64,000 nucleotides of DNA from Pseudomonas sp. PDM16 (GCF_014851865.1 NZ_JACVAM010000001.1:62001-126000); one strand, 5' to 3'; shown: positions 10,415 to 18,455, counted from the stretch's first letter. Numbers and translations: made by a program. Notes: a model not told the origin generated them from the sequence alone.

Positions 10415-10852
10415 ATGAGCCAACCCCTGCTGATTCCCTGCCCGAGCTGTGCCGGCCTCAACCGCATTCCGGCCGAACGCCTGGGCGATGCGCCGCGCTG
10501 CGGCCGCTGCAAGAGCGAGGTGCTGCCCGCTGCGCCTTTCGAACTGACCCAGGCAGGTTTCGCCGCGCAGCTCAAAGGCGACCTGCCGCTGCTGGTCGAT
10601 GTCTGGGCCGACTGGTGCGGGCCATGCAAGGCCTTCGCGCCGGCCTTCCAGCAGGCCGCCAGCCAGCTGCAGGGCCGCTGCCGCCTAGGCAAGCTCGACA
10701 GCGAAGCCAACCAGCAGCTCGCCGGCCAGCTCGGTATCCGCTCCATCCCCAGCCTGATCCTGTTCCGCGGCGGCGTCGAAGTTGCCCGCCAGGCCGGCGC
10801 CCTGCCGCTGCCGCAACTGCTTGGCTGGCTGCGCAGCCAAGGCATCGCCTAG
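10415..10852 (+). CDS. trxC: Thioredoxin 2 (TrxC) with N-terminal zinc ribbon
   Basis: A 145-residue disulfide reductase. It begins with a zinc ribbon formed by Cys9/Cys12 (CPSC) and Cys29/Cys32 (CGRC), which defines TrxC. The thioredoxin fold carries the active site WCGPC (Cys68 and Cys71) and the cis-proline in SIPSL. In other bacteria TrxC is linked to oxidative stress. The ATG at 10415 has a strong AGGAGG about 9 bases upstream; the frame stays open upstream into the divergent gene but this is not coding. Confidence 0.92.
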   Translation: MSQPLLIPCPSCAGLNRIPAERLGDAPRCGRCKSEVLPAAPFELTQAGFAAQLKGDLPLLVDVWADWCGPCKAFAPAFQQAASQLQGRCRLGKLDSEANQQLAGQLGIRSIPSLILFRGGVEVARQAGALPLPQLLGWLRSQGIA

Positions 10853-10966
10853 CAGCCTTTCCATAAACAGGCGCTGAGCGGATCGGTCAGCGGCGGCGAG
10901 CACAGCGGTCATTGCCCCGCCGGTGCCAGCGGCTAGTCTCGGAGCTCCCGCATCAGGAGCCTCCCC

Positions 10967-11410
10967 ATGCCGTTACCCGCCGAGATGGCCCGCGTCTTCA
11001 CCGAAGAGAAGATCGACTTCGTCAAACGCAGCGGCCTCAAAGCCGAGGAGCTGCAGCCCGGCTTTGTCCGCCTGCGCATGCCGCTGGCCGGCAACCAGAA
11101 CCATATCGGCACCCTCTACGCCGGCGCGCTGTTCACCCTGGCCGAGATGCCCGGTGGCGCCCTGTTCCTGACCAGCTTCGATGTGCAGCGCTTCTATCCG
11201 CTGATCAAGGAGATGAACCTGCGCTTCCGTCGTACGGCGACCACCGATATCTCGGTCGAGGCGCGACTGGATGCCGCAGAGATCGAACGCATCCAGGGCG
11301 AAGCCGAACGCGAGGGCAAGGCCGACTACCGCCTGGATCTGCAGCTGCGCGACGGTAGCGGCGAAGTGGTGGCCGAAACGAGCGCCCTGTATCAATTGCG
11401 CAAACACTGA
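10967..11410 (+). CDS. Hotdog-fold thioesterase-like protein (DUF4442/YiiD C-terminal type)
   Basis: A 147-residue single hotdog domain. HIGTLYAGALFTLAEMPGGALFL (about 46-68) is the hotdog central helix region, as in PaaI/DUF4442 thioesterases, with the acidic residue of AEMPG in the likely catalytic position. It should act on an acyl-CoA or acyl-ACP, but the substrate cannot be deduced. It stands alone, 114 bases after trxC, with a CAGGAGCC ribosome-binding site. Family membership is secure; function is not. Confidence 0.8.
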   Translation: MPLPAEMARVFTEEKIDFVKRSGLKAEELQPGFVRLRMPLAGNQNHIGTLYAGALFTLAEMPGGALFLTSFDVQRFYPLIKEMNLRFRRTATTDISVEARLDAAEIERIQGEAEREGKADYRLDLQLRDGSGEVVAETSALYQLRKH

Positions 11411-11445
11411 CGTACGGGACTTGTCCCCGGACCAAAGCAGGTCTA

Positions 11446-11465
11446 TTTAGAACTCTTATTCTAAA
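11446..11465. promoter_or_regulatory. Palindromic operator candidate upstream of the universal stress gene
   Basis: TTTAGAA and TTCTAAA form a perfect 7-bp inverted repeat with a 6-base spacer in the AT-rich 112-base region before the universal stress gene. The symmetry and position (about 57 bases before the start codon) suit a regulator site; it does not match the FNR/ANR consensus TTGAT-N4-ATCAA. Confidence 0.35.
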
Positions 11466-11522
11466 AACCCGCAGAGGTTTTCACTGGCGCCGCGCATGGA
11501 CGAGGCGCCCAAGGGGAACGAA

Positions 11523-12314
11523 ATGACAGGACACGTCCTAATCGCGCATGACCTGCGCAGCACCGCAGATCTCGCCCTCCGTCGCGCCGCCCAGCTGGCT
11601 CGCCAGCACAATGCCCGGCTAACGCTGTTGCACGTGTTCGACCCGAAGCTGGATCAGGCAGAGCGTGAGCGTATCGAACAGACCCTCGACCGCAGCCTGA
11701 CCGAGTTCGCCCCGCCGGGCAGCCAGCTGCGCCTGTGCCAGGGCAAGCCCGCCGACGGCGTGCTGGAACAGGTGCAGCAGACCGGAGCGGACCTGCTGGT
11801 ACTCGGCGCCCATCACCAGCGCCACGAATTCTTCTCCGGCACCACGCTGGACCGCATCGCCCGCCGCTGCCCGGTGCCACTCTTGCTCGCCGCCCAGGAC
11901 GATGCCACGCCCTATAGCAGTGCGGTGGCGGCCATCGACTTCTCCCTGTGCGCCTGCACCGCCCTGCACCACGCCGGGCTGCTGCTGCCGAGCGAGGCGA
12001 ATATCCACGCACTGCACGTGTTCGAGCCACAGAAGGGCAATGCCCAGGAAGCAGAACTGCTGACCCAGCGTGCGCTGATCGACCAGTTGATCCACGACGA
12101 GGCCCAGCGTCTGCCGGCCAATGCTCCGAAACTTAGCCATGAGGTGCGCACTGGCGGCATCCTGCGCACCCTGCAGGAGCACATTTCCAGCCAGCAGCCG
12201 CAACTGCTGGTGCTCGGCAGCCACGGTCGCAGCGCGCTGTCCCAAGCCCTGCTTGGCAGCCTGGCCCAGCATTACCTGCACAAGGCTCCCTGCGATGTGC
12301 TGGTAGTTCGCTGA
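11523..12314 (+). CDS. Universal stress protein with tandem Usp domains
   Basis: A 263-residue cytoplasmic protein with two Usp domains (about 1-125 and 135-263). The second ends in GSHGRSALSQALLGS, which fits the ATP-binding pattern G-x2-G-x9-G-S. The equivalent part of the first domain (GAHHQRHEFFSGTT) lacks the second Gly and looks degenerate. The upstream ATG at 11496 is less likely than the one at 11523, which has AAGGGGA 6 bases upstream. Tandem Usp proteins of Pseudomonas are often induced by oxygen limitation or stationary phase; here only the palindrome at 11446-11465 hints at regulation. Confidence 0.88.
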   Translation: MTGHVLIAHDLRSTADLALRRAAQLARQHNARLTLLHVFDPKLDQAERERIEQTLDRSLTEFAPPGSQLRLCQGKPADGVLEQVQQTGADLLVLGAHHQRHEFFSGTTLDRIARRCPVPLLLAAQDDATPYSSAVAAIDFSLCACTALHHAGLLLPSEANIHALHVFEPQKGNAQEAELLTQRALIDQLIHDEAQRLPANAPKLSHEVRTGGILRTLQEHISSQQPQLLVLGSHGRSALSQALLGSLAQHYLHKAPCDVLVVR

Positions 12315-12333
12315 TAGCCCTTGCTCGCACATG

Positions 12334-12360
12334 AAAAAGGCGCCCGAGGGCGCCTTTTCT
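12334..12360. terminator. Bidirectional intrinsic terminator between usp and parA
   Basis: GGCGCCC-GA-GGGCGCC stem flanked by five As and four Ts (plus a later T), located between two convergent genes. It should end transcription from both directions. Confidence 0.9.
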
Positions 12361-12373
12361 GTTTCTGCCGTGC

Positions 12374-13138
12374 TCAGCTTTCCAACAGGTTGTGCAGTTC
12401 GACGAACTGCTGGGTCAGCTTGTGGCTGCGATCCAGGTGGATCAGCGGGGTGCAGACCTGATGCGACTCGCGCATCTTCACCGAACTCATCAGGTTCACC
12501 GGCAGCACCGGCAGCCCCTCCGCGACCAGTTCGTCGAGCAGCTGCTGCGGCAGGGTGGCACGCGGCTGGAATTGGTTGACCACGATGCCCTCCACCTCCA
12601 GCGCTTCGTTATGGTCTTCCTTCAGTTCCTCGATCTCCTGTAGCAGGCCATACAGGGCATTGCGCGAGAAGCTGTCGCAATCGAAGGGGATCAGCACGCG
12701 ATCGGCGGCGATCAGTGCGGAAACCGTGTAGAAATTCAGTGCCGGGGGCGTATCCAGGTAGATCCGGTCGTAGTCCTCGGCCAAGTCGTCCAGCAGTTTG
12801 CGCAGCTTGTTGATCTTGTGCTTCTGCTCCAGCTTGGGCTGCAGCTCGGCCAGCTCGGCCGTGGCGGTGATCACGTGGAGGTTGTCGAACGGCGTCTCGT
12901 AGATATCGACCTTGCCCTTCTTGAAGGCGGTGGCCGAGAGCGTCTGCTTGAAGAATTCGGCAATCCCCATGGGAATATCGTCACCGGTCAGACCGGTCAG
13001 GTAGTGGGTCGAGTTGGCCTGAGCGTCCAGGTCGATGAGCAGGGTACGAAAGCCCTCGGTAGCGCTGACAGCCGCCAGATTGCAGGCAATGCTGGACTTG
13101 CCCACGCCACCCTTCTGATTGAACACCACGCGCCGCAT
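12374..13138 (-). CDS. ParA/MinD-type ATPase (orphan, no parB beside it)
   Basis: A 254-residue deviant Walker ATPase. It begins MRRVVFNQKGGVGKSS, so the P-loop with its signature Lys is at residues 9-16; Walker A' and B regions follow (LLIDLDAQANST and IYLDTPPALNF). The start at 13138 has GGGAGGTG directly upstream; the frame is open far upstream but that part is not coding. No ParB gene or parS-like repeat is visible, so it is not a standard partition locus. Orphan ParA proteins commonly position large cytoplasmic complexes; no partner is evident here. Confidence 0.88.
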   Translation of the reverse strand: MRRVVFNQKGGVGKSSIACNLAAVSATEGFRTLLIDLDAQANSTHYLTGLTGDDIPMGIAEFFKQTLSATAFKKGKVDIYETPFDNLHVITATAELAELQPKLEQKHKINKLRKLLDDLAEDYDRIYLDTPPALNFYTVSALIAADRVLIPFDCDSFSRNALYGLLQEIEELKEDHNEALEVEGIVVNQFQPRATLPQQLLDELVAEGLPVLPVNLMSSVKMRESHQVCTPLIHLDRSHKLTQQFVELHNLLES

Positions 13139-13249
13139 GTGACACCTCCCTGATCGCAGATGGTTGGGGATTCTATGCAAAGCCCGTGTCAAGGGCGAGG
13201 AGTTAAGCGCGGTGGCAGCCAACCTCCGGTCAGGGCGTTCGCTCAAAAT

Positions 13250-13278
13250 TTGCACGGGCCGCGTACCGTCTGGATAAT
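13250..13278 (+). promoter_or_regulatory. Sigma-70 promoter candidate for the aryl polyene operon
   Basis: TTGCAC (13250-13255), a 17-base spacer and GATAAT (13273-13278) lie in the 234-base gap between parA and the first pigment gene. A start near 13285 would give a leader of about 88 bases. It is the best -35/-10 pair in this gap, but unproven. Confidence 0.5.
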
Positions 13279-13372
13279 GTCGGCACCTCGCCATAATCCC
13301 GGCCACCCCTCCTGCGGGCGGGATCGCAGTAGACAAGGACGCCCTCGGAAGGGCCGAGATAGAGCTCTCAGC

Positions 13373-14089
13373 GTGACAAACTTCAGGATCGAACACTGGC
13401 GCGCCTGGGCTCCCGGCCTGGACAGCGCAGCCGACTGGCACGCCTGGCAACAGGCCCCATTCGCCCCGCAGGACGGCGGCGAACAGCCCGATGTCGGCTT
13501 TCTCCCGGCCCTGCAGCGCCGCCGCCTGAGCCGCCTCGCACGCATGGCCTTTCACGTCGCCTGGCCGCTGGCCGAAGAGCATGGCCCCATGCCCCTGGTG
13601 TTCGCCTCGCGCCACGGCGAGACCCCGCGCACCCTGGCCATCCTCAGCGACCTGGCCCACGACGAGCCGCTCTCGCCCACCCAGTTCAGCCTGTCGGTAC
13701 ACAACGCGATCATCGGCCTGTGGTCGATCCAGCGCGGCGATACCAGCGAGATGACCGCCCTGGCTGCCGAAGGCGACGGTCTGGAGCAGGCCCTGCTGGA
13801 GGCTGCCACCCTGCTGGGCGAGGGCTCGCCCAGCGTGCTGCTGATCGTCGCCGAGGAAACACCGCCCGAACTCTATCGCCCCTATATCGACGACGTGCCC
13901 TTCCCCTACGCCGTGGCCCTGCTGCTGCGCCCGGGCGCGGAATGGCAGCTGCAACTCGTCGAAGGCTCTGGCCCGCGCGCTGCATGGCCACATGCCCTGG
14001 AACTGGTCCGCGCCCTGAGTGGCAATGTGGACTCACTGCAACATCACTGGAAACGCCGGCAATGGAACTGGTCACGCAACAGGGGTTGA
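13373..14089 (+). CDS. Beta-ketoacyl synthase N-terminal-like protein (half ketosynthase, ApeC-like)
   Basis: A 238-residue protein resembling only the N-terminal half of a ketosynthase (Ketoacyl-synt_2 type). The segment SPTQFSLSVHNAIIGLWSI (about 105-123) aligns with the nucleophile-elbow region of ketosynthases, but the protein contains no cysteine at all, so it cannot condense. In characterised aryl polyene systems a protein of this kind (ApeC) pairs with a ketosynthase as chain-length factor; I infer the same here. Translation probably starts at GTG 13373 with a weak AGAG upstream; an ATG at 13277 is an alternative. The end overlaps the next gene by 28 bases. Confidence 0.75.
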   Translation: MTNFRIEHWRAWAPGLDSAADWHAWQQAPFAPQDGGEQPDVGFLPALQRRRLSRLARMAFHVAWPLAEEHGPMPLVFASRHGETPRTLAILSDLAHDEPLSPTQFSLSVHNAIIGLWSIQRGDTSEMTALAAEGDGLEQALLEAATLLGEGSPSVLLIVAEETPPELYRPYIDDVPFPYAVALLLRPGAEWQLQLVEGSGPRAAWPHALELVRALSGNVDSLQHHWKRRQWNWSRNRG

Positions 14090-14871
14090 GCCCCTACAGC
14101 GCCCCGTACTGGTGGCGCCTGATCGCCACCGCGCTGAGCTTCTCGCTGTTCGGCGTCGGCGGCGTATTGCTGCGCATCGTCGTGTTCCCGCTGCTATCCC
14201 TGCTGCCGGGCGACGCCCTGGCCCGTCGCACCCGCGCCCGCGCCGTGGTCAGCCGCTCTTTCTACTGGTTCGTCCAGTTCATGTTCCGCACTGGCGTACT
14301 GACCTACGAGGTCGAGGGCGCCGAGCGCCTCGGCCGTCCGGGACAGATGGTGATCGCCAACCATCCCTCGCTGATCGACGTAGTGGTACTGATCGCCTTC
14401 ATCCGCGACGCCAACTGCGTGGTCAAGCAGAGCCTGTGGGACAACCCGTGCATGCGTGGGCCGATCCGCGCTTCCGGCTACATCAGCAACAGCGGCAGCA
14501 TGGACATGCTCGAAGAGGCCGCCGGCGCCCTGCAGGATGGCCAGACCCTGATCGTGTTCCCCGAAGGCACGCGCACCACGCCAGGGCAAGTACCGGAATT
14601 CCACCGCGGCGCCGCCGCCATCGCCGTGCGCGGCGCCAGCATCGTCACCCCGGTGGTGATCAGCGTGACGCCCACCACCCTGACCAAGGCCGAGCCCTGG
14701 TACAGCATTCCGTCGCGTCGTTTCCATTTTCGCCTGCGGGTCGGGGAGGATATCGACCCGCGGCAATTCACCGAGCAGGCTCCGCTGCCGATTGCCTCGC
14801 GCAAGCTCAATGACCATCTGCATCAACACTTCATGAAGGAGCTCGCAACAGATGAGCGATCTGCAAACTGA
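14062..14871 (+). CDS. 1-acyl-glycerol-3-phosphate acyltransferase-like enzyme of the aryl polyene cluster
   Basis: A 269-residue PlsC-superfamily acyltransferase. Motif I NHPSLID gives the HX4D pair His101/Asp106, and FPEGTRTTPGQ is motif III. An N-terminal hydrophobic stretch (about 20-47) suggests membrane attachment. In aryl polyene clusters such enzymes are thought to transfer acyl or polyene chains during assembly of the lipid-linked pigment. It overlaps the upstream half-ketosynthase gene by 28 bases and the next carrier protein gene by 20, so all three are probably translationally coupled. Confidence 0.85.
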   Translation: MELVTQQGLSPYSAPYWWRLIATALSFSLFGVGGVLLRIVVFPLLSLLPGDALARRTRARAVVSRSFYWFVQFMFRTGVLTYEVEGAERLGRPGQMVIANHPSLIDVVVLIAFIRDANCVVKQSLWDNPCMRGPIRASGYISNSGSMDMLEEAAGALQDGQTLIVFPEGTRTTPGQVPEFHRGAAAIAVRGASIVTPVVISVTPTTLTKAEPWYSIPSRRFHFRLRVGEDIDPRQFTEQAPLPIASRKLNDHLHQHFMKELATDERSAN

Positions 14872-15112
14872 GATCAAGCACCTGATCATCGAGGCCCTAG
14901 GCCTGGAAGACATGGCCGCCGAAGACATCGCCGCCGACCTGACCCTGTTCGGCGAAGGCCTCGGCCTGGACTCGGTGGACGCCCTGGAGCTGGGCCTGGC
15001 CATCCAGAAGCGTTTCGGCATCAAGATCGACGCCGAGGCCAAGGACACCCGTCAGCACTTCGCCAACGTGGCCAGCCTGGCGGCTTTTGTCGCCTCGAAA
15101 CAGGCCGCCTGA
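14852..15112 (+). CDS. Acyl carrier protein 1 of the aryl polyene cluster (ApeE-like)
   Basis: An 86-residue acidic carrier protein. Ser41 in GLGLDSVDALELGL is the predicted phosphopantetheine site. Helix I (EIKHLIIEALGLE) and the typical ACP length are clear. Two separate carrier proteins in tandem are a hallmark of aryl polyene clusters: one holds the aryl starter/growing chain and the other is used in parallel steps. The start lies inside the acyltransferase gene; an AAGGAGC-type site precedes it. Confidence 0.9.
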   Translation: MSDLQTEIKHLIIEALGLEDMAAEDIAADLTLFGEGLGLDSVDALELGLAIQKRFGIKIDAEAKDTRQHFANVASLAAFVASKQAA

Positions 15113-15123
15113 GGACGTTCGCG

Positions 15124-15387
15124 ATGAAAAGCCGTGAAGAGATTTTCGCTACCCTGCGCGATGCCCTGGTGGAGCTGTTCGAGCTGGACGCCGAGCGCGT
15201 CACCCTCGAGGCCAACCTCTATCAGGACCTGGAGATCGATAGCATCGACGCCGTCGACCTGATCGACCACATCAAGCGCCAGACCGGCAAGAAGATCGCC
15301 GCCGAGGAGTTCAAGGCCGTACGCACCGTTGGTGACGTGGTCGAAGCTGTCTACCAGGTGGTCAACGCCGAAGCGGCCGCCGGCTAA
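15124..15387 (+). CDS. Acyl carrier protein 2 of the aryl polyene cluster (ApeF-like)
   Basis: An 87-residue acyl carrier protein. Ser40 in DLEIDSIDAVDLIDHI is the 4'-phosphopantetheine attachment residue, in a motif closer to FabF-type and polyketide carriers than that of the upstream ACP. The start is 11 bases after ACP1, and the stop is 3 bases before the next gene. It should carry the malonyl-derived extension units or the polyene chain; which of the two ACPs does what cannot be read from sequence. Confidence 0.9.
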   Translation: MKSREEIFATLRDALVELFELDAERVTLEANLYQDLEIDSIDAVDLIDHIKRQTGKKIAAEEFKAVRTVGDVVEAVYQVVNAEAAAG

Positions 15388-15390
15388 GCC

Positions 15391-15936
15391 ATGGGGCGCT
15401 TGTTCGGCCTGCTGCTGGTGGTGGCCGGCCTGCTCTACCCCTTTGCCGTGTACTACGGCATGGAGCACCTGTCGCCACGCCTGTTCGCTGCCCTGCTCGG
15501 CGGCCTGTGGCTGGCGCGCGTCCTGACCCAGCGCAACAAGCCTGGTGGCCTATGGATGGCCGGTGCCGCCCTGGCCTTTTGCGTCCTGCTCGGCCTGGCC
15601 GGCGAGCCGGCGCTGCTGCGCTGGTACCCGGTGCTGCTCAACCTGATGCTGCTGGCGCTGTTCGGCCTGTCGCTGAAGTTCGGACCGCCCGTGATCGAGC
15701 GCCTGGCGCGCCTGCGCGAGCCGGAGCTGCCCGAACACGCGGTGCGCTACACGCGCAAGGTCACGCTGGTCTGGGCCGGCTTCTTCCTGGCCAACGCCCT
15801 GCTGATCAGCGCCCTGACCCTGTGGGCGCCGCTGAGCTGGTGGATGCTGTACACCGGGCTGATCGCCTACGCCCTGATGGGCCTGTTGTTCGCCGCTGAG
15901 TGGTTGATCCGCCAGCAAGTAAGGAGACATGGATGA
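15391..15936 (+). CDS. Inner-membrane protein of the aryl polyene cluster (COG4648-like)
   Basis: A 181-residue integral membrane protein with about five predicted hydrophobic segments, including LFGLLLVVAGLLYPFAVYYG near the N-terminus, LWMAGAALAFCVLLGLAG, LLNLMLLALFGLSL and two near the C-terminus. Proteins of this type sit next to the adenylation enzyme in APE clusters, but their biochemical role is unknown to me. It overlaps the following gene by 4 bases (ATGG...TGA), so translation is likely coupled. Confidence 0.78.
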   Translation: MGRLFGLLLVVAGLLYPFAVYYGMEHLSPRLFAALLGGLWLARVLTQRNKPGGLWMAGAALAFCVLLGLAGEPALLRWYPVLLNLMLLALFGLSLKFGPPVIERLARLREPELPEHAVRYTRKVTLVWAGFFLANALLISALTLWAPLSWWMLYTGLIAYALMGLLFAAEWLIRQQVRRHG

Positions 15937-17594
15937 GCTGGCTGCCGCTTGCCGATCATCTGCTGCAACCCCTGGCCGGCCGTGCCGTGGCGCTGGAGCC
16001 GGCGCTCGACCACGCCCAGCTGCAACAGCGCGCCCTGCGCCTGGCCGGCGCCCTGCAGGCGCGCGGCGCGCAGCGCGTGGCGCTGTATCTGGAGGATGCC
16101 GGCGAGCTGACCATTGCCCTGCTCGGTGCCTGGCGCGCCGGCGCTGCCGTGCTGCTGCCGGCCGACGCCCAGGCGCAGAGCCGCCAGCGTCTCGCCGAGC
16201 AGGCCGATCTATGGCTGGACTCACTCGACAGCCTGGACGGCGAAGCCCTGGCACCCGTCGCCCTCGATCTCGACGCCTGCCGCCTGACCCTGTGCACCTC
16301 CGGCTCCAGCGGCGAGCCCAAGCTGATCGACAAGTCCCTACGTCAGCTGGCCAACGAGGTCGATGCCCTGGAGCAGCTGTGGGGCAGTGACCTGGCCGGC
16401 GCGACCATCTTCGGTAGCGTCGCCGCCCAGCATATTTACGGCCTGCTGTTCCGTGTGCTCTGGCCGCTGTGCGCCGGCCGCCCGTTCTGGCGCCGCGCCC
16501 TGCCCTTCCCCGAAGACCTGCAGCGCGAGAGCCTGAGCCAACCGGCCTTCGCCTGGGTGGCCAGCCCGGCGCTACTCAAACGCATGGGCGACAATCTCGA
16601 CTGGAACGCCCTGGGCGCCGGGCGCCGTGTGTTCTCCTCCGGCGGCGCGTTGCCAGCGGAAGTCTCCGTCGAGCTGGGCAGCCAGCTCGGCCAACAGCCG
16701 ACCGAGATCTACGGCAGCTCCGAGACCGGTGGCATCGCCTGGCGCCAGGGCGGCGAACTGTGGCAGCCGTTCCCCGGCGTGGAGCTGTCCCTGAACGACG
16801 AAGGCGCCCTGCGCATCGCCTCGCCCTACCTGCCGGCCGGGCATGTCGAGCAGAGTGCGGACGCCGCCGAACTGCAGGCCGATGGCCGCTTCGCCCTGCG
16901 CGGGCGCCTGGACCGCATCGTCAAGCTGGAAGAAAAACGCATCTCCCTGCCCATGCTGGAGCAGGCGCTGAGCCAGCACGAATGGGTCGCTGACGCCCGC
17001 CTCGGGGTGATCCAGGAAGGCCGCGCCTTCCTCGGCGCCCTGCTGGCGCTGAGCCCGGCCGGCCTGCACGCCCTGCGCAACCAGGGCCGCAAGACCGTCA
17101 CCGAGACCCTGCGCAAACATCTGGCCGGCCACTGCGAGGCCATCGCATTGCCGCGCCGCTGGCGCCTGCTGCTGGAGCTGCCCTACAGCAGCCAGGGCAA
17201 GCTGGCGCAGAGCACCGTCGACGAGCTGGTCGCCGCGCCACGCGCGACCCGCGTCGAGCCGCGCAAGGCCGAGCTGGTCGACGGCGAATGGCAGCTGGAA
17301 CTGGACGTACCGCCGGACCTGGCCCATTTCACCGGCCACTTCCCGCAGACCCCGGTACTGCCCGGCGTGGTGCAGATCGACTGGGCCCAACAATTGGCGC
17401 GCGGCCTGATCGAAGAGCTGCCGCCGCGCTTCTGCGGCATGGAAGTGCTCAAGTTCCAGCAACTGGTACGCCCCGGCGACCGCATCCAGCTAACCCTGCG
17501 TTTCGACACCGAGCGCGGCAAGCTGTACTTCGCCTACCGCAATGGCGAGGCGCCGTGCTCGTCCGGGCGCATCCTGCTGGGGGCGGTGCAGTGA
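15933..17594 (+). CDS. Adenylation (AMP-ligase) domain fused to a FabZ/ApeI-like dehydratase domain
   Basis: A 553-residue two-domain protein. Residues 1-430 form an ANL adenylation domain: LCTSGSSGEPK (120-130), IYGSSETGG (259-267), GRLDRIVKLEEKRISL (324-339) and the C-terminal catalytic-lysine region YSSQGKLAQ. Residues about 440-553 are a hotdog dehydratase with HFTGHFPQTPVLPGVVQID, containing the FabZ-like catalytic His469. The first domain should activate the aryl acid starter, the second should dehydrate a 3-hydroxyacyl-ACP. In E. coli-type aryl polyene clusters these are, as I recall, separate genes (ApeH, ApeI). The start at 15933 has AAGGAG 6 bases upstream. Confidence 0.85.
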   Translation: MSWLPLADHLLQPLAGRAVALEPALDHAQLQQRALRLAGALQARGAQRVALYLEDAGELTIALLGAWRAGAAVLLPADAQAQSRQRLAEQADLWLDSLDSLDGEALAPVALDLDACRLTLCTSGSSGEPKLIDKSLRQLANEVDALEQLWGSDLAGATIFGSVAAQHIYGLLFRVLWPLCAGRPFWRRALPFPEDLQRESLSQPAFAWVASPALLKRMGDNLDWNALGAGRRVFSSGGALPAEVSVELGSQLGQQPTEIYGSSETGGIAWRQGGELWQPFPGVELSLNDEGALRIASPYLPAGHVEQSADAAELQADGRFALRGRLDRIVKLEEKRISLPMLEQALSQHEWVADARLGVIQEGRAFLGALLALSPAGLHALRNQGRKTVTETLRKHLAGHCEAIALPRRWRLLLELPYSSQGKLAQSTVDELVAAPRATRVEPRKAELVDGEWQLELDVPPDLAHFTGHFPQTPVLPGVVQIDWAQQLARGLIEELPPRFCGMEVLKFQQLVRPGDRIQLTLRFDTERGKLYFAYRNGEAPCSSGRILLGAVQ

Positions 17595-17614
17595 GCCTGT
17601 TCGTGCCTGGCAGA

Positions 17615-17714
17615 CCCTCACCCCTAGCCCCTCTCCCAATGGGAGAGGGGAACCCCATGGGTATACCCCGCACGGTCTGCTCCCTCTCCCTCCGGGAGAG
17701 GGCTGGGATGAGGG
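17615..17714. repeat. Two REP-like palindromes inside the aryl polyene operon
   Basis: The 126-base gap holds CCCTCTCCC-AAT-GGGAGAGGG (within 17615-17650) and CCCTCTCCC-TCC-GGGAGAGGG (within 17681-17714). The ends resemble CCTCACCC...GGATGAGGG arms facing each other, a classic paired-REP layout. Same family as at 1536-1632 and 6033-6056. Confidence 0.75.
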
Positions 17715-17720
17715 AAAACC

Positions 17721-18455
17721 ATGCATAACCCCTGCGCCGTCATCCCAGTCTACAACCACGAGCACGCACTACCCGTGGTGGTCGCCGCATTGCACGAGGC
17801 CGGCCTGCCCTGCGTGCTGGTCGACGACGCTTCCAGCCCGAGCTGCGCGGCGGTGATGGACCAGCTGGCCACCCAGGACAACACCTATCTGGTGCGCCTG
17901 CCGCTCAACCAGGGCAAGGGCGGCGCGGTGATGGCCGGTCTGCGCGAGGCGCAGCGCCTGGGCTTCACCCACGCCCTGCAGGTGGACGCCGATGGCCAGC
18001 ACGACCTGGCCGATATCGCCACCTTCCTCGGTACCTCCCGCGAGCATCCGCAGGCGCTGGTCTGCGGCTACCCGCAGTACGACGCCAGCGTGCCGAAGAG
18101 CCGCCTCTATGCGCGCTACCTGACCCACGTGTGGGTGTGGATCAACAGCCTGTCGCTGTCGATTCGCGATGCCATGTGCGGTTTCCGCGTCTACCCGCTG
18201 CCGGCCACCGTGGCGCTGCTCGACGCCAGCAACCTGGGCAAGCGCATGGACTTCGACCCGGAGATCCTCGTACGTCTGGCCTGGCGCAACCAGCCGATGC
18301 AGTGGCTACCGACCAAGGTGCACTACCCGCTGGATGGCCTGTCGCATTTCCGCCTGTTCCACGACAACGCGCTGATCTCGAAGATGCACGCCAAGCTGTT
18401 CTTCGGCATGTTGCTGCGCGCGCCGCTGATCCTCTGGCGCAGGTGGCGCGGATGA
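17721..18455 (+). CDS. Family 2 glycosyltransferase of the aryl polyene cluster
   Basis: A 244-residue GT-A fold glycosyltransferase. It starts with AVIPVYNHE, has nucleotide-binding LVDDASSP (about 33-40) and the metal-binding DAD in LQVDADGQHD (Asp89, Asp91). A C-terminal amphipathic region (MHAKLFFGMLLRAPLIL) suggests membrane association. It would add a sugar or sugar-phosphate to the anchor of the pigment. It overlaps the next acyltransferase gene by 4 bases; in several APE clusters these two activities are one fused protein (ApeJ), as I recall. Confidence 0.87.
   Translation: MHNPCAVIPVYNHEHALPVVVAALHEAGLPCVLVDDASSPSCAAVMDQLATQDNTYLVRLPLNQGKGGAVMAGLREAQRLGFTHALQVDADGQHDLADIATFLGTSREHPQALVCGYPQYDASVPKSRLYARYLTHVWVWINSLSLSIRDAMCGFRVYPLPATVALLDASNLGKRMDFDPEILVRLAWRNQPMQWLPTKVHYPLDGLSHFRLFHDNALISKMHAKLFFGMLLRAPLILWRRWRG

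Noticed and set aside
12374..13138. ParA as evidence of a plasmid or integrated element
   Set aside because: No parB, parS, replication or transfer gene is near, and the gene lies in conserved chromosomal order.
17615..17714. CRISPR-like short repeats
   Set aside because: Only two palindromic units with no regular spacers; they are REP-like elements.
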